From CAVTLG01 sp963735495 (lineage in GTDB: Bacteria > Chloroflexota > Ktedonobacteria > Ktedonobacterales > Ktedonobacteraceae): a DNA stretch of 64,000 bases. The stretch lies in assembly GCA_963735495.1 (NCBI GenBank), contig CAVTLG010000015.1:1-64000 (forward strand). Direction: 5' to 3'. Positions within the stretch are counted from its first letter, which is position 1; each line of letters starts with the position of its first letter. Under the pieces are notes generated by a model. That model searched no databases. It was not told the origin of the DNA and worked only from the letters and a program-made list of their open reading frames with translations. Of this stretch, positions 29,547 to 37,980 are shown one piece after another. A program made the translations under genes and the position numbers.

Positions 29547-30809
29547 ATGTGGAAAGATACCATACATAGCGCACGAGACTCTTTTAGGGAAAGGTCGGGA
29601 TGTCGAGTATCCGCTGTACTGCTGGTGATATTCAGCATTGTAGTGATCAGCTCTCTCCTCTTACACTCCGGGGTTATAGCACTCCCACACCATATGAGTT
29701 CGTATACAACAGATACGCTACCTTTGCCTACAGATACAATACCTTCATCCGCCGCTGTAACACCTTCACCGGCATCCGCCACATCCCCACCACTTCTACC
29801 TGGTGAAACACTCTGGCACGGAGTGCCTTCAATGCTGTGGGGATCAAACGATGGACAGGATTGGGATGCGCAGCACAACCTGATTACGGAACCGCTTATT
29901 CAGCAGGAAGCGCGAGCCGATCATCTCGCCCTGCTGCGTGTCTGGCTATTCCAGAGAGACTTAGCTTCTAACCAGCTTGAACTAGATACGTATCAGCAAA
30001 GCAAAGTAGCAGCCGCGATGGCCACAGGCGCGAAGCTTTTGTGCGAATTACCAACCGAGAATAGTATGAGCTATGATCAACATATGGTTACTCTTTTCAA
30101 GGGAGACTGCAATTACTACGAATTTATGAATGAACCCGACGATGAAGGCATTTCTGTAGCCACGTATGTTGCAGACTGGACAACGGAAATTCCTCTGCTC
30201 CGTGCTATTGACCCCAATGCTAAATTCGGCGGCCCTGCTTCAGCATCACCGCAGTATACCGACTGCACCTACAGCACTGGCCCTCAGGTCTGCTATATGC
30301 AGAAGGTACTGCAAGGCATGGCACAGCAGAAGGTACTGCCTGATTTTGTGACATTCCATCAATATGCATGCTACGAAGAAGCAGAAAAGCAGTGTCTGGC
30401 AAGTACCGGTATCTACGCGTCCGATGTCACGATGGTCAAGGGATGGTTGACGCAGTACTTTGGAGCCGCTGGTACCCACATGCCAATTGGGATCACAGAA
30501 TGGAACGCTGATCCATCAGCACCTATGCCAGACTACACCAGTAACCCATGCTGGATGGAGCAGTTTACCACCGCGTCCCTGGCAAGTATGGTGCGGGCAG
30601 GAGTCTCATTCGCCACGCAATATGACCTGGCTAACGCATCGGGATATGATACTGACGACATGATCGATATAGAAAATCCGGGAGAAGCGAAGCCACAGTA
30701 TTATGCCATGCTGCAAGCGCTTGACCGGATCAGCCCGTATGGAACCCTGCCCATGCCACCGCTGGATTATACACAACCCACCAATTGCTCAACGGCAACG
30801 GCAGGTTAA
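29547..30809 (+). CDS. Membrane-anchored GH-A clan glycoside-hydrolase-like protein
   Basis: 420 residues from ATG 29547 (an earlier ATG at 29523 is possible). A single membrane helix (about residues 20-40, AVLLVIFSIVVISSLLL) is followed by a Thr/Ser/Pro-rich linker of about 50 residues, so the rest is extracellular. The catalytic-like signatures fit a TIM-barrel GH-A enzyme such as GH39: YYEFMNEPDDEG has the acid/base Glu after Asn, and IGITEWNADP has the nucleophile Glu. FHQYACYEEAEKQC carries cysteines that could form a disulfide. The exact family and sugar substrate cannot be told. Its stop overlaps the convergent DHDPS-family gene by 4 bases. Confidence 0.65.
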   Translation: MWKDTIHSARDSFRERSGCRVSAVLLVIFSIVVISSLLLHSGVIALPHHMSSYTTDTLPLPTDTIPSSAAVTPSPASATSPPLLPGETLWHGVPSMLWGSNDGQDWDAQHNLITEPLIQQEARADHLALLRVWLFQRDLASNQLELDTYQQSKVAAAMATGAKLLCELPTENSMSYDQHMVTLFKGDCNYYEFMNEPDDEGISVATYVADWTTEIPLLRAIDPNAKFGGPASASPQYTDCTYSTGPQVCYMQKVLQGMAQQKVLPDFVTFHQYACYEEAEKQCLASTGIYASDVTMVKGWLTQYFGAAGTHMPIGITEWNADPSAPMPDYTSNPCWMEQFTTASLASMVRAGVSFATQYDLANASGYDTDDMIDIENPGEAKPQYYAMLQALDRISPYGTLPMPPLDYTQPTNCSTATAG

Positions 30810-31678
30810 TAGCTATCGAGGTGGGCCAGCGCAGCTCGCACGGCTTGCTGCTCGGCCTCCTCCAATGGGAGCCTGGGTGGTCGCGTTGTGCCAACCGCTT
30901 GCCCGCGCAATTCTAGCGCGTACTTGATAGCCTGGACAAAACGCGGCGTCGAGTCATAGCGGAAGAGCGGTAGCAGACGACGATACAAGGACCACGCGTC
31001 TCCCAACTGGCCCTCACGTGCAAAGTCGTACAGCGCAACACTTTCTTCCGCGACGACATTCGTGAAGCCAGCAATCCAACCGGTCGCACCAGCAAGCAAA
31101 CTCTCAAGAGCAAGATCATCGGCACCGGCCAGCACTTCCAGGGATGTTTTCTCCAGGATTTCAGGAATGCGGCGCACGTCTCCCGAGTACTCTTTGACCG
31201 CCACGAACGACTCGATATGCGCCAGTTCGGCTAAGAGATCAGGCGTCAGGTCAACAGCAGTATCAAACGGATTGTTGTAGGCGATGATGGGCAGACCAAC
31301 CTGGGCCAGCGCCGCGTAGTGAGCAATCACCTCTCTGCGTGTTGGTTGGTAATTAATGGGAGGAAGTGCCATAGCGCCTTGCGCACCGGCATCTCTGGCG
31401 TGACGCGTCCACTCAACGGCTTTCTGCGTGGCGGGAGCTGCGATACCGACAACGGTGGGCACCCGCCCTGCTGCCGCATGGATTATCGTCTCTACCACGT
31501 GAGCGCGCTCCTGGTCAGAGAGTGCAGCATATTCGCCGCAGGACCCGGTCGCTACCAACCCATGCACGCCTTTGTCGATGAGCCACTCGATGTGCTCGCG
31601 TAGGCGTTTGTCATCCACAGTGCCAGTAGCGGTAAAAGGGGTAATCACCGCGACGTAGATGCCGGGAAACAGTACCAT
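30806..31678 (-). CDS. DHDPS-family lyase, probable pyrroline-4-hydroxy-2-carboxylate deaminase
   Basis: 290 residues from ATG 31678 behind AAAGGAG. TIM-barrel class I aldolase family: ATGSCGEYAAL is the pyruvate-binding loop, YNNPFDTAVD carries the conserved Tyr, and VAVKEYSGD holds the Schiff-base Lys. It is the third gene of an oxidase-epimerase-lyase set. In trans-4-hydroxy-L-proline breakdown that position belongs to the deaminase making 2-oxoglutarate semialdehyde. The assignment rests on context; by sequence alone dihydrodipicolinate synthase or N-acetylneuraminate lyase activity cannot be excluded. No semialdehyde dehydrogenase gene is seen. Confidence 0.75.
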   Translation of the reverse strand: MVLFPGIYVAVITPFTATGTVDDKRLREHIEWLIDKGVHGLVATGSCGEYAALSDQERAHVVETIIHAAAGRVPTVVGIAAPATQKAVEWTRHARDAGAQGAMALPPINYQPTRREVIAHYAALAQVGLPIIAYNNPFDTAVDLTPDLLAELAHIESFVAVKEYSGDVRRIPEILEKTSLEVLAGADDLALESLLAGATGWIAGFTNVVAEESVALYDFAREGQLGDAWSLYRRLLPLFRYDSTPRFVQAIKYALELRGQAVGTTRPPRLPLEEAEQQAVRAALAHLDSY

Positions 31679-31770
31679 AACCGTTATCTCCTTTGTTGGA
31701 TACCCATATGCATGCAGAAACGCGGCTACCGCCGCTAGCCTTCGGCTCATCTGCATGCAAGGAAATATAA

Positions 31771-32781
31771 CTATGCAAGCACAAATCCCGTCGTAAATGG
31801 ATCTTCGGGGTCCAGCACCAGTTGATTAAAACCGGTAATCCAGGCACGTCCCTCGATAGTCGGAATAACGGCTGTCACTTCTGGCGTCAACTGGATCTGC
31901 TCGATCAATCTGCCCGTAAATAGACTACCAGTAATACTTTCATGCACGAAATCCTGCTGGAGCGAGAGCTGACCACGAGCATAAAGCTGAGCCAGACGTG
32001 CACTTGTCCCAGTGCCACAGGGCGACCTGTCCAGCACACCTGGCGCAATGACCACAGCATTTTTTGCATCGGCTCCCACGACGTCAGCAGGACCAGTGAA
32101 CAGGGTATGCTTGAGCGTCTCTTCTTCTCCTGTGAGAGGATGCCGAAAAACCACTTGCTCACGCGTAGCACGCATAATCTTCATGCCAACATCAATCACC
32201 TCCTGCGCATGCTGCTGGTCAAGCGTCAGACCTACGCGGTCAGCGGACAAAATCCCGTAGAAATTTCCGCCATAAGCCACGTCAAGCAGCAACGGCCCCA
32301 GATCAGGAACCTGTACTTCGATAGCCTGACGATACAAAAACGCGGGCACATTCTGGAACTTGACGCTCTTCACTTTGCCCTGCTGCACGTACGCCTCAGC
32401 AACCACTCTGCCTGCTGGCGTATCGAGCGTCAGATGTGTCAGTGGCTCAATGGCAGGCACGAGGCCAGTTTCAATCGCCACAGTACACACGCCAATCGTA
32501 CCGTGTCCACACATGCCAAGATAGCCATCGACATCAATAAATACGACCCCAAGATCAGCCTGTGGATCGCACGGCGGCAGCAGTACAGCACCATTCATAG
32601 CCTGGTGTCCACGTGGTTCACACATGAGCAAAGTGCGCAGATGATCCGCGTGTTGCGCTAAGAACCGTTGTTTCTCACGCATAGTCAAGCCTGGCGCCAA
32701 CCCAAATCCGCTCGTTACCACCCGCGTCGGCATACCCTCTGTATGCGAATCGACCACAGTCATCAATTTATCAAAGCGCAT
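31771..32781 (-). CDS. Proline racemase family, probable 4-hydroxyproline 2-epimerase
   Basis: 336 residues from the ATG at 32781. Both catalytic cysteines are present: the first in GMCGHGTIG, the second in DRSPCGTGTSARLA. A Thr at the second Cys position would have pointed to a dehydratase, so this is an epimerase or racemase. DSHTEGMPTRVV at the start is the usual family opening. It converts trans-4-hydroxy-L-proline to cis-4-hydroxy-D-proline in the cytosol. It is placed 18 bases after the oxidoreductase and 92 bases before the DHDPS-like gene in one operon. Confidence 0.88.
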   Translation of the reverse strand: MRFDKLMTVVDSHTEGMPTRVVTSGFGLAPGLTMREKQRFLAQHADHLRTLLMCEPRGHQAMNGAVLLPPCDPQADLGVVFIDVDGYLGMCGHGTIGVCTVAIETGLVPAIEPLTHLTLDTPAGRVVAEAYVQQGKVKSVKFQNVPAFLYRQAIEVQVPDLGPLLLDVAYGGNFYGILSADRVGLTLDQQHAQEVIDVGMKIMRATREQVVFRHPLTGEEETLKHTLFTGPADVVGADAKNAVVIAPGVLDRSPCGTGTSARLAQLYARGQLSLQQDFVHESITGSLFTGRLIEQIQLTPEVTAVIPTIEGRAWITGFNQLVLDPEDPFTTGFVLA

Positions 32782-32799
32782 TGTCGTTGCCTCCAAAGA

Positions 32800-33960
32800 C
32801 TACTGCTGAGATACGTGGGATGCACCATGAAAACGTGCCGGGCTGAAAGCAGTCATGTCCATAGCACACGACTGCCGCAGGATGAACTGGCTCAGTACCT
32901 TTCCACTGATCGGCCCCAGACAAAAGCCCGCACCCTCGTGTCCAGTATTGACATAAAATCCAGGTACTGCTGAAACCTCGCCCAGGATCGGCAGATGATC
33001 AGGGGAACACGGTCGAAAGCCCATACGCGCATGAAAGTTCTGGAGAGATGCCAATAGGGGGAAATAGCGTTGAGCACGCTGCAAAATCGCCTGCACGACA
33101 CCTTCTTCGATAGTCGCATCAAAGCCGACAAACTGACGACTACTGCCCAGCAGCATGCGACCACCCTTTACGCCTTCAACCACAGAGGCTACTTGCAATC
33201 CCTCACGATGTTCTGTAACTGCCGCCAGGTATTTTGCCTCGACCACCAGATGCCGCGCCAGTGGAGGTAGCGGCTCGGTGACGATCAGATGACCTTTGCG
33301 CGGCGTAACCGGCAACGCGACATCGACCAGTTCCGCAATCTGTGGACTCCAGGGACCAGCAGCATTGACCACACAAGGGGTGATAATCGTTCCCTGGCTC
33401 GTCTGCACACCCTTAATAGCATTATGGCTGTCACGCTCAAGCGCAGTAACTTCTGTATGATCGAGCAGGAGCAATCCACGCTGCTGGGCATGCTTCACCA
33501 GCACGTTACACACCAGAGGTGGATTGGCCTGCGCATCCTGTGGGAAATAGGCAGCCCCAGCTACATCATGAGCCAGATGAGGTTCCATCTCACGCAGTTC
33601 TTCCCGCGTTAACAAGCTAGCCATCACGCCACCTGCGCGCAGGAACTGCGTATGCTTTACCAGTACTTGCCAATCCTCCGCGCTCTCCGCGACAAGGATA
33701 CCACCTTTTGCATCGAATTCGATATCGTCTGATAGTGTCTCTGCCAGTTCTTGCCATAGCTGTCGTCCGAGCAGAGCCAACGCCAGTTCTGGACCAGGCT
33801 GCTTATCCGAAACGGGAATATTGCCCTCGCCAGCCCCACTTGTTCCGCTAGCGATATGCGCACGCTCAACAAGAGCAACTTTGAGACCCTCTTGTGTGAG
33901 AAAGTAGGCGCAAGAGGCACCAACAATGCCCCCACCAATCACGACAACGTCAGCTAGCAT
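32800..33960 (-). CDS. FAD-dependent D-amino-acid oxidoreductase, probable D-hydroxyproline dehydrogenase
   Basis: 386 residues from ATG 33960; longer readings run into the remains of the GntR gene. DAO-family flavoenzyme: VVVIGGGIVGASCAYFL at the N-terminus binds FAD, and the C-terminal GFYVNTGHEGAGFCLGP is the second FAD contact. HARMGFRPCSPDHLPILG is the typical substrate-side block. In this operon it should oxidise cis-4-hydroxy-D-proline to the pyrroline, the step between epimerase and deaminase. It is of the single-subunit type; no small subunits are seen. Confidence 0.82.
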   Translation of the reverse strand: MLADVVVIGGGIVGASCAYFLTQEGLKVALVERAHIASGTSGAGEGNIPVSDKQPGPELALALLGRQLWQELAETLSDDIEFDAKGGILVAESAEDWQVLVKHTQFLRAGGVMASLLTREELREMEPHLAHDVAGAAYFPQDAQANPPLVCNVLVKHAQQRGLLLLDHTEVTALERDSHNAIKGVQTSQGTIITPCVVNAAGPWSPQIAELVDVALPVTPRKGHLIVTEPLPPLARHLVVEAKYLAAVTEHREGLQVASVVEGVKGGRMLLGSSRQFVGFDATIEEGVVQAILQRAQRYFPLLASLQNFHARMGFRPCSPDHLPILGEVSAVPGFYVNTGHEGAGFCLGPISGKVLSQFILRQSCAMDMTAFSPARFHGASHVSQQ

Positions 33961-33967
33961 AAAAGTC

Positions 33968-34176
33968 TTACCTCTTTCCTGCCATCTTTTCCATCGTCTG
34001 TTCATGCCCTTCTTGTTGCAAATAGACAGCAAGCATTGTCCCGACAGTTGAAATCTGCTGTTCTAAGGCAGTAGCAGCACTCCCGTTAAAATCGCCTCGC
34101 GCAAGACGTCGGCGACCAGCGTTGGCGTCGTGCGATAGTGTTTCACAGCATCAGATGCTAATTCATCAATGTTCAT
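33968..34176 (-). pseudogene. Remnant of a GntR/FCD-family regulator with internal deletion
   Basis: The first 33 codons from ATG 34176 read as a GntR N-terminus (HYRTTPTLVADVLREAIL). They end at a TAG at 34063-34065. In another frame, RGDFNGSAATALEQQ and STVGTMLAVYLQQEG match the C-terminal helix of an FCD ligand-binding domain, ending at a TAA at 33968. The two frames overlap around 34080-34105, as if about 500 bases had been lost by recombination between short similar stretches. It sits just upstream of the hydroxyproline operon, which an FCD regulator would normally control. The IS copy begins 8 bases away. Confidence 0.6.
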
Positions 34177-34183
34177 ACTATGG

Positions 34184-35980
34184 ACTCATGGTTCGCTCAT
34201 TTCCCCAACGGAAATTAGGAATCATCAGCCAATTGAGAATAGATGACGGGCATCAAACCCAATAACAATAAAATATCTTGCTGAAGCGAAGAAAGCGGCG
34301 TTATATGACGTTGTGCGTAATCAGCGGCACGAATAACGGTAAATGTGATGTTATCGAACGCTTCCAACAATCGTTCTGTTGTTGGTTGATTCGTGCGGCG
34401 CTTAGGATTTCCTGCGTACAATCCTCCAATCTCTTTTTGTTCCTCAGAGAGTTTTTTTCGTACAATTCCCTCTAGCAGCGTCAAAACGCGCAACGCAATG
34501 GTCAGCAAACGCACTAAACCGATCCGATGATCATCACGTTGGACATACAAAGGAGTGATTGAGAAAGGATGCCCTTTGAGCCGCTCGAAATTCCGCTCGA
34601 ACACGATATTCATCACGATACGCTTCTACTGCTTGCTCCAACGTACTCTGTCCTTTTTCCTGATTGGTAGCATACATACGCCACTTTAGATGACTGATCG
34701 CGTATTCAATCGCTTCTTCTCTTCGCTCTGTACTTAGTGTAAAAAATACCTCTTGACGCGGTTCTGCCATTTCCCCTTTATAGACCCGTACTCTCTTTTC
34801 CTTATATTCTTCATGAATAGTCACCTCTAAAAGCTCTTTTGCCTGAAATTTATTTAAAACTTCTTGAATCGCTTTCTCTACCTCTTCACGCGTTTTTAAG
34901 CGCATCTTTCCCTGCTTCCTCACCGAAATCTCTTGAATTGCTTGCTCTGCTTTCTGAAGACGTTCTCGCAACCCCTGCGTTGCAGCTTCCAATCCGCTTG
35001 TTGATTGGATCAAAAACCGACGTTCTGTCCAGATCTGCATTTCTCCGTTCACTTCGGTCGTCAGTTCTTGAGAAATTTCATACCCTTGAGCAATACAAAC
35101 CTTCTTCTTCTTCTCATTGAGACATTCAACGCTTTGAAGCACTGTTTCTTTTTTTCGTAGTTCATCTACTTTTCGCCGAATTTCTTCTGATGACACTTGG
35201 ATTGATGAAAGAGGACATACATAAAAATCCTGCTGAAATTGGATCATTGCACGTGTTTGAAGTGCTGCCATCTTACAATCCCCTATATACAGCAATCCCT
35301 TCTCATTCAGTCCCTCACGCACTCGCTCGATAATGGGCAGATAGACCGGATCATCTGCATGTTCGCCTGAAATCACTTCGGTCGCGATTGGCATCCCCAA
35401 AGGATCCAAGCTAGCAAGCACCAATTTGAGTTGTGCCAGGTCGGGTCGATGGTCTTTACTGTGCCCGTATTGCAGTAATCCCTGCTCATTCACTTCTGCA
35501 TAACTCTTGACACTCGTCGTATCGATGCGGATGCACTCTTTTTGCAGGTCATACACCCGTACCAAATTTCCCATCAGCTCCTGTTCAAATGCTGCCCAAT
35601 GGATATCATTGCTCAGTGCATGCAAAATATCAGCAAGTCGGTCATCGGTCATATCTTCGGCTTCAAATGTTTCCAATCCACAACTACGGATGATCTCTTT
35701 TCTTCGCTTTGACCATTCTTGTACGTGATTCATCCGATGATCCGCTTCTGAAAGGATATGGGACAACCATACCAGTATGACCGTTCCTACGCTCAATCCC
35801 TTTCGATTGCCATGAGCCGGAATATGCTTGTCTAAAAGTTCCGCAAGATTCATGTGCTGCATATGTGCTAGCAACAGTGGAATATCATCTGCACGTTCTG
35901 TTTCAATATTCAATGTCTCTTTCATGCTTCTAGTGTATTACAATTTTAAAATCTCGTCAAAAAATGAGCGAACCGTGAGT
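34184..35980 (-). mobile_element. IS1634-like insertion sequence with terminal inverted repeats
   Basis: Ends ACTCATGGTTCGCTCATTT (34184-34202) and AAATGAGCGAACCGTGAGT (35962-35980) are inverted repeats differing at 1 of 19 bases. They enclose one transposase gene. No target duplication is evident (flanks TATGG and GATGC), so the ends may be off by a few bases or the copy is old. Confidence 0.8.
34215..35925 (-). CDS. IS1634-like (IS4 superfamily) DDE transposase, frameshifted
   Basis: The main frame gives 463 residues to 34534, then continues one frame over to 34215, about 570 in all. The N-terminus (ETERADDIPLLLAHMQHMNL) matches the DUF4277-type domain. The catalytic triad is visible: Asp in RIDTTSVKSYAE, Asp in LLYIGDCKM, and the Glu expected in ERNFERLKG, which is only in frame after removing one base. 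That extra base is near 34599 (CTCGAAC). A long coiled segment (about residues 300-370) interrupts the fold, as usual in this family. With the shift the catalytic Glu is lost, so this copy is inactive unless the base is a sequence error or frameshifting occurs. Confidence 0.85.
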
Positions 35981-36330
35981 GATGCATTCCATGTTCATTT
36001 TCCATAGTGTACAGAGCTCCTTTTTGAACAACAGAGATGATGTTCGATGCTCTCAATCATCTCTACGGTCGTGGCTGAAGTTACAGGCTGGTACAAGAAG
36101 GTGGCAGCTACGAGCTACAATGCGTTCGACAACATTAAGAACTGTCACATAAGGAGGGTTCAATGATCCGGGAGTTCTGCTTTACCGTTCCGCATCATAC
36201 ACCCGCTGTCAATACCGGAGATGAAACGACGATGTTCGTTATTTGGTACGTTTCAAGATACCTACTCAGGTACCCTTTTTAAGTCGCCTGCAAAGTCAGG
36301 CAAGTCAAAGTATTAAAGACGATGATTATG
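35981..36330. other. Mostly non-coding stretch; one 39-codon frame
   Basis: An AAGGAGG seven bases before the ATG at 36163 opens a 39-codon frame to 36282 (MIREFCFTVPHHTPAV...). The start signal is strong but the peptide resembles nothing I know; it may be the front of a lost gene. The rest shows no recognisable feature. Confidence 0.3.
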
Positions 36331-36474
36331 CATGGTTACGTTGCTCCTGGCGATGGGTGTTGATGCTCGCTCTATACAAAATCTTGCCGGTCATGAGGAT
36401 ATTACAACGGCGCCAGGGATATATGACCTATGCAGCAAGGGATCGCTGACAAGTTCGATGATTTGTTTGGTTAG
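36330..36474 (+). pseudogene. C-terminal fragment of a tyrosine recombinase (integrase)
   Basis: VTLLLAMGVDARSIQNLAGH and HEDITT correspond to the end of a phage-type integrase: the conserved His/Arg helix region, then GIYD carrying the nucleophilic Tyr. One frame over, MQQGIADKFDDLFG supplies the usual tail to the stop at 36474. The N-terminal three quarters are missing. It sits 140 bases from a tmRNA-end-like sequence, where such integrases act. Confidence 0.7.
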
Positions 36475-36569
36475 CACCGTTGTAGATATCAAATCGCTGT
36501 TGGATGTCAAAATGGATGTCAAAAAGCTCTCCTAGTGGATTTGTCGAATCATAGCCAGCCTCATAAAAC

Positions 36570-36607
36570 AAGGCTAGAAGAGGGTTTACACCCTTGCTTC
36601 TAGCCTT
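36570..36607 (-). terminator. Strong intrinsic terminator (leftward)
   Basis: AAGGCTAGAAG pairs with CTTCTAGCCTT, with an inner stem AGGGT/ACCCT and a TTAC loop. Read leftward it is followed by TTTT. It lies directly downstream of the tmRNA-3'-end-like sequence, as the ssrA terminator would. Confidence 0.75.
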
Positions 36608-36613
36608 TGTTAG

Positions 36614-36642
36614 TGGTGGAGATGAGGGAAAGTCGAACTCAC
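36614..36642 (-). other. tmRNA 3'-end-like attachment-site remnant
   Basis: Reading leftward, the T-loop-like GTTCGACTTTCCC, then TCATCTCCACCA match the 3' end of bacterial tmRNA genes, which many integrases use as attB. The T-stem pairs imperfectly and no tmRNA body lies upstream, so this is an att copy left by an integration event rather than a working ssrA. The terminator follows at once and the integrase tail lies beyond it. Confidence 0.6.
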
Positions 36643-36846
36643 TAATAGCACTTTATTGGCTTGTTGCGGTTGCTTTTCAGTGCTCTCCGGTGTTGTGTTT
36701 CCGCTCACTTTACCCATCTGTTGCTCTTGGTTGCTTGCTGAATATTTTCGGTGTCGCTACACCGTTGCTACAAAGAAGGGATCTCCCTTTGTTCTCCCAA
36801 CACACGCGATCAACAGTTCAGCATAAGAAATGAGCCGACCCAACTG

Positions 36847-37407
36847 TCACGATTTGGGTGAATCGTCATCAAGTACAAATGGATGTGGTGTCCGAGAAGG
36901 CTCATCTGAAAATGGCAAAAACCAGTCATCAAACGCTAATGAGGAAATACCCATGGATCGAGCTAATTGCGTTTCATCGATACCATCATCAGAATTATCA
37001 TAGAGGTACTTAAAATCAGTATCTTCAAAGTACACATCTTCAAAGGCTCCAAAAGCGTCTTCTACTTCCTTATCTGTATCATCTTCAAGGTGTCTCCTTG
37101 CTTCCTTGATAAGAACCCACGCAGCTAATTCTTCTGCCAAAGAGGAAAGCATCTGGTGTTCTGATTGAGCTAACTTCCAGACCACAGTGATCAGGCAGAC
37201 TGCAAATTTTCGTAAAAAACGGGGAGTATATTTGTAGAGATAGTGCTCAGGTAAATATATACATATCATCGTATCAGCAGCATCTTTCGTTTTCTCTACG
37301 TGCCGAAGATCTTCAAAGATGCTATCTATCAAGATATCACTGCTAAATTGAAGTGCTTGTTGCTCATCTGGAGTGAGGATATCAGAGTACGCTTGTCCTA
37401 GTAACAT
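36847..37407 (-). CDS. Hypothetical protein
   Basis: 186 residues, acidic, helical by composition. The end is very Asp-rich (FEDVYFEDTDFKYLYDNSDD, tail DDDSPKS). No motif I recognise. A central hydrophobic helix (FAVCLITVVWKLAQSE) looks amphipathic rather than transmembrane. It starts at ATG 37407. It is the first intact gene inside the island, in the same orientation as the nucleotidyltransferase pair that precedes it. Confidence 0.6.
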   Translation of the reverse strand: MLLGQAYSDILTPDEQQALQFSSDILIDSIFEDLRHVEKTKDAADTMICIYLPEHYLYKYTPRFLRKFAVCLITVVWKLAQSEHQMLSSLAEELAAWVLIKEARRHLEDDTDKEVEDAFGAFEDVYFEDTDFKYLYDNSDDGIDETQLARSMGISSLAFDDWFLPFSDEPSRTPHPFVLDDDSPKS

Positions 37408-37461
37408 CGGTGTCTCCTATTCATTGTGACGTTCTTATCGCCCTTTTGTATAAGTGCTACG

Positions 37462-37923
37462 CTACACTTCACGCCTCGTTCCTGCAGCACGATCATGTAC
37501 AGGAGATAGAAGGAGAATTGGATGGGAGATCTCGTACTTGTTTCTAAATACCCGGTCGCCACAGTAGATATTTCTGCGAGAGAATGCTTCCGGTGTGGTG
37601 GTCAGCAGTCGCTGCCGTGCCTTCTCTCGTTCGTGAAAAAGCCACGGTTCAGAGAGCGTGTACCTGGATGCAGTGGACCATTCAGGGCAAGGCAGATCAT
37701 ACCTGGCACAAAACCACTCAACCGCAGCTGCACAGAAGACCGCCCAGCGATGCATTGCAGGTGGGTAGGTCTCTGGCAACGGATCGGCAACCAGATCTGA
37801 ACGACGGTCTCTGTGATAAGCATACCAATCGTTCATAAAATTGCCCAACGGTACCCACGGATCTTGTCCCTGGCAGATCTCTTCAAAGGTGAGTCGCATG
37901 GTTTGGAAGTGATCGAGATACAT
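37462..37923 (-). CDS. Conserved hypothetical partner of the nucleotidyltransferase
   Basis: 153 residues, Trp- and Arg-rich. Blocks WVPLGNFMNDWYAYH, HRWAVFCAAAVEWFCARY, LSEPWLFHE and PEAFSRRNIYCGDRVF look like a compact all-helical fold. I remember similar short proteins following nucleotidyltransferases in actinobacterial and chloroflexal genomes. No function is established to my knowledge. The gene begins 58 bases after the DUF6036-like stop, so the two are probably co-transcribed and may form a toxin-antitoxin-like or regulatory pair (inference). A 358-base part of it is duplicated at 45245-45602. Confidence 0.65.
   Translation of the reverse strand: MYLDHFQTMRLTFEEICQGQDPWVPLGNFMNDWYAYHRDRRSDLVADPLPETYPPAMHRWAVFCAAAVEWFCARYDLPCPEWSTASRYTLSEPWLFHEREKARQRLLTTTPEAFSRRNIYCGDRVFRNKYEISHPILLLSPVHDRAAGTRREV
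37501..37858. repeat. Direct repeat, left copy (358 bp)
   Basis: Aligns without gaps to 45245-45602, roughly nine bases in ten identical by eye. It is bounded by AGGAGATAGAAGGAGAATTG on one side and GTACCCAC on the other. It covers most of the partner gene above. The two copies are in the same orientation, 7744 bases apart. Confidence 0.85.
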
Positions 37924-37980
37924 AGGTGATGCCCTCCCTCTTGCTATTGTAGACGAACCTGTTAGGATTTGCCAGCCCCT

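Noticed and set aside
36643..36840. Intact tmRNA gene upstream of the tmRNA-like 3' end
   Set aside because: The sequence there has no acceptor-stem partner, no tag-coding frame and no pseudoknot-like pattern.
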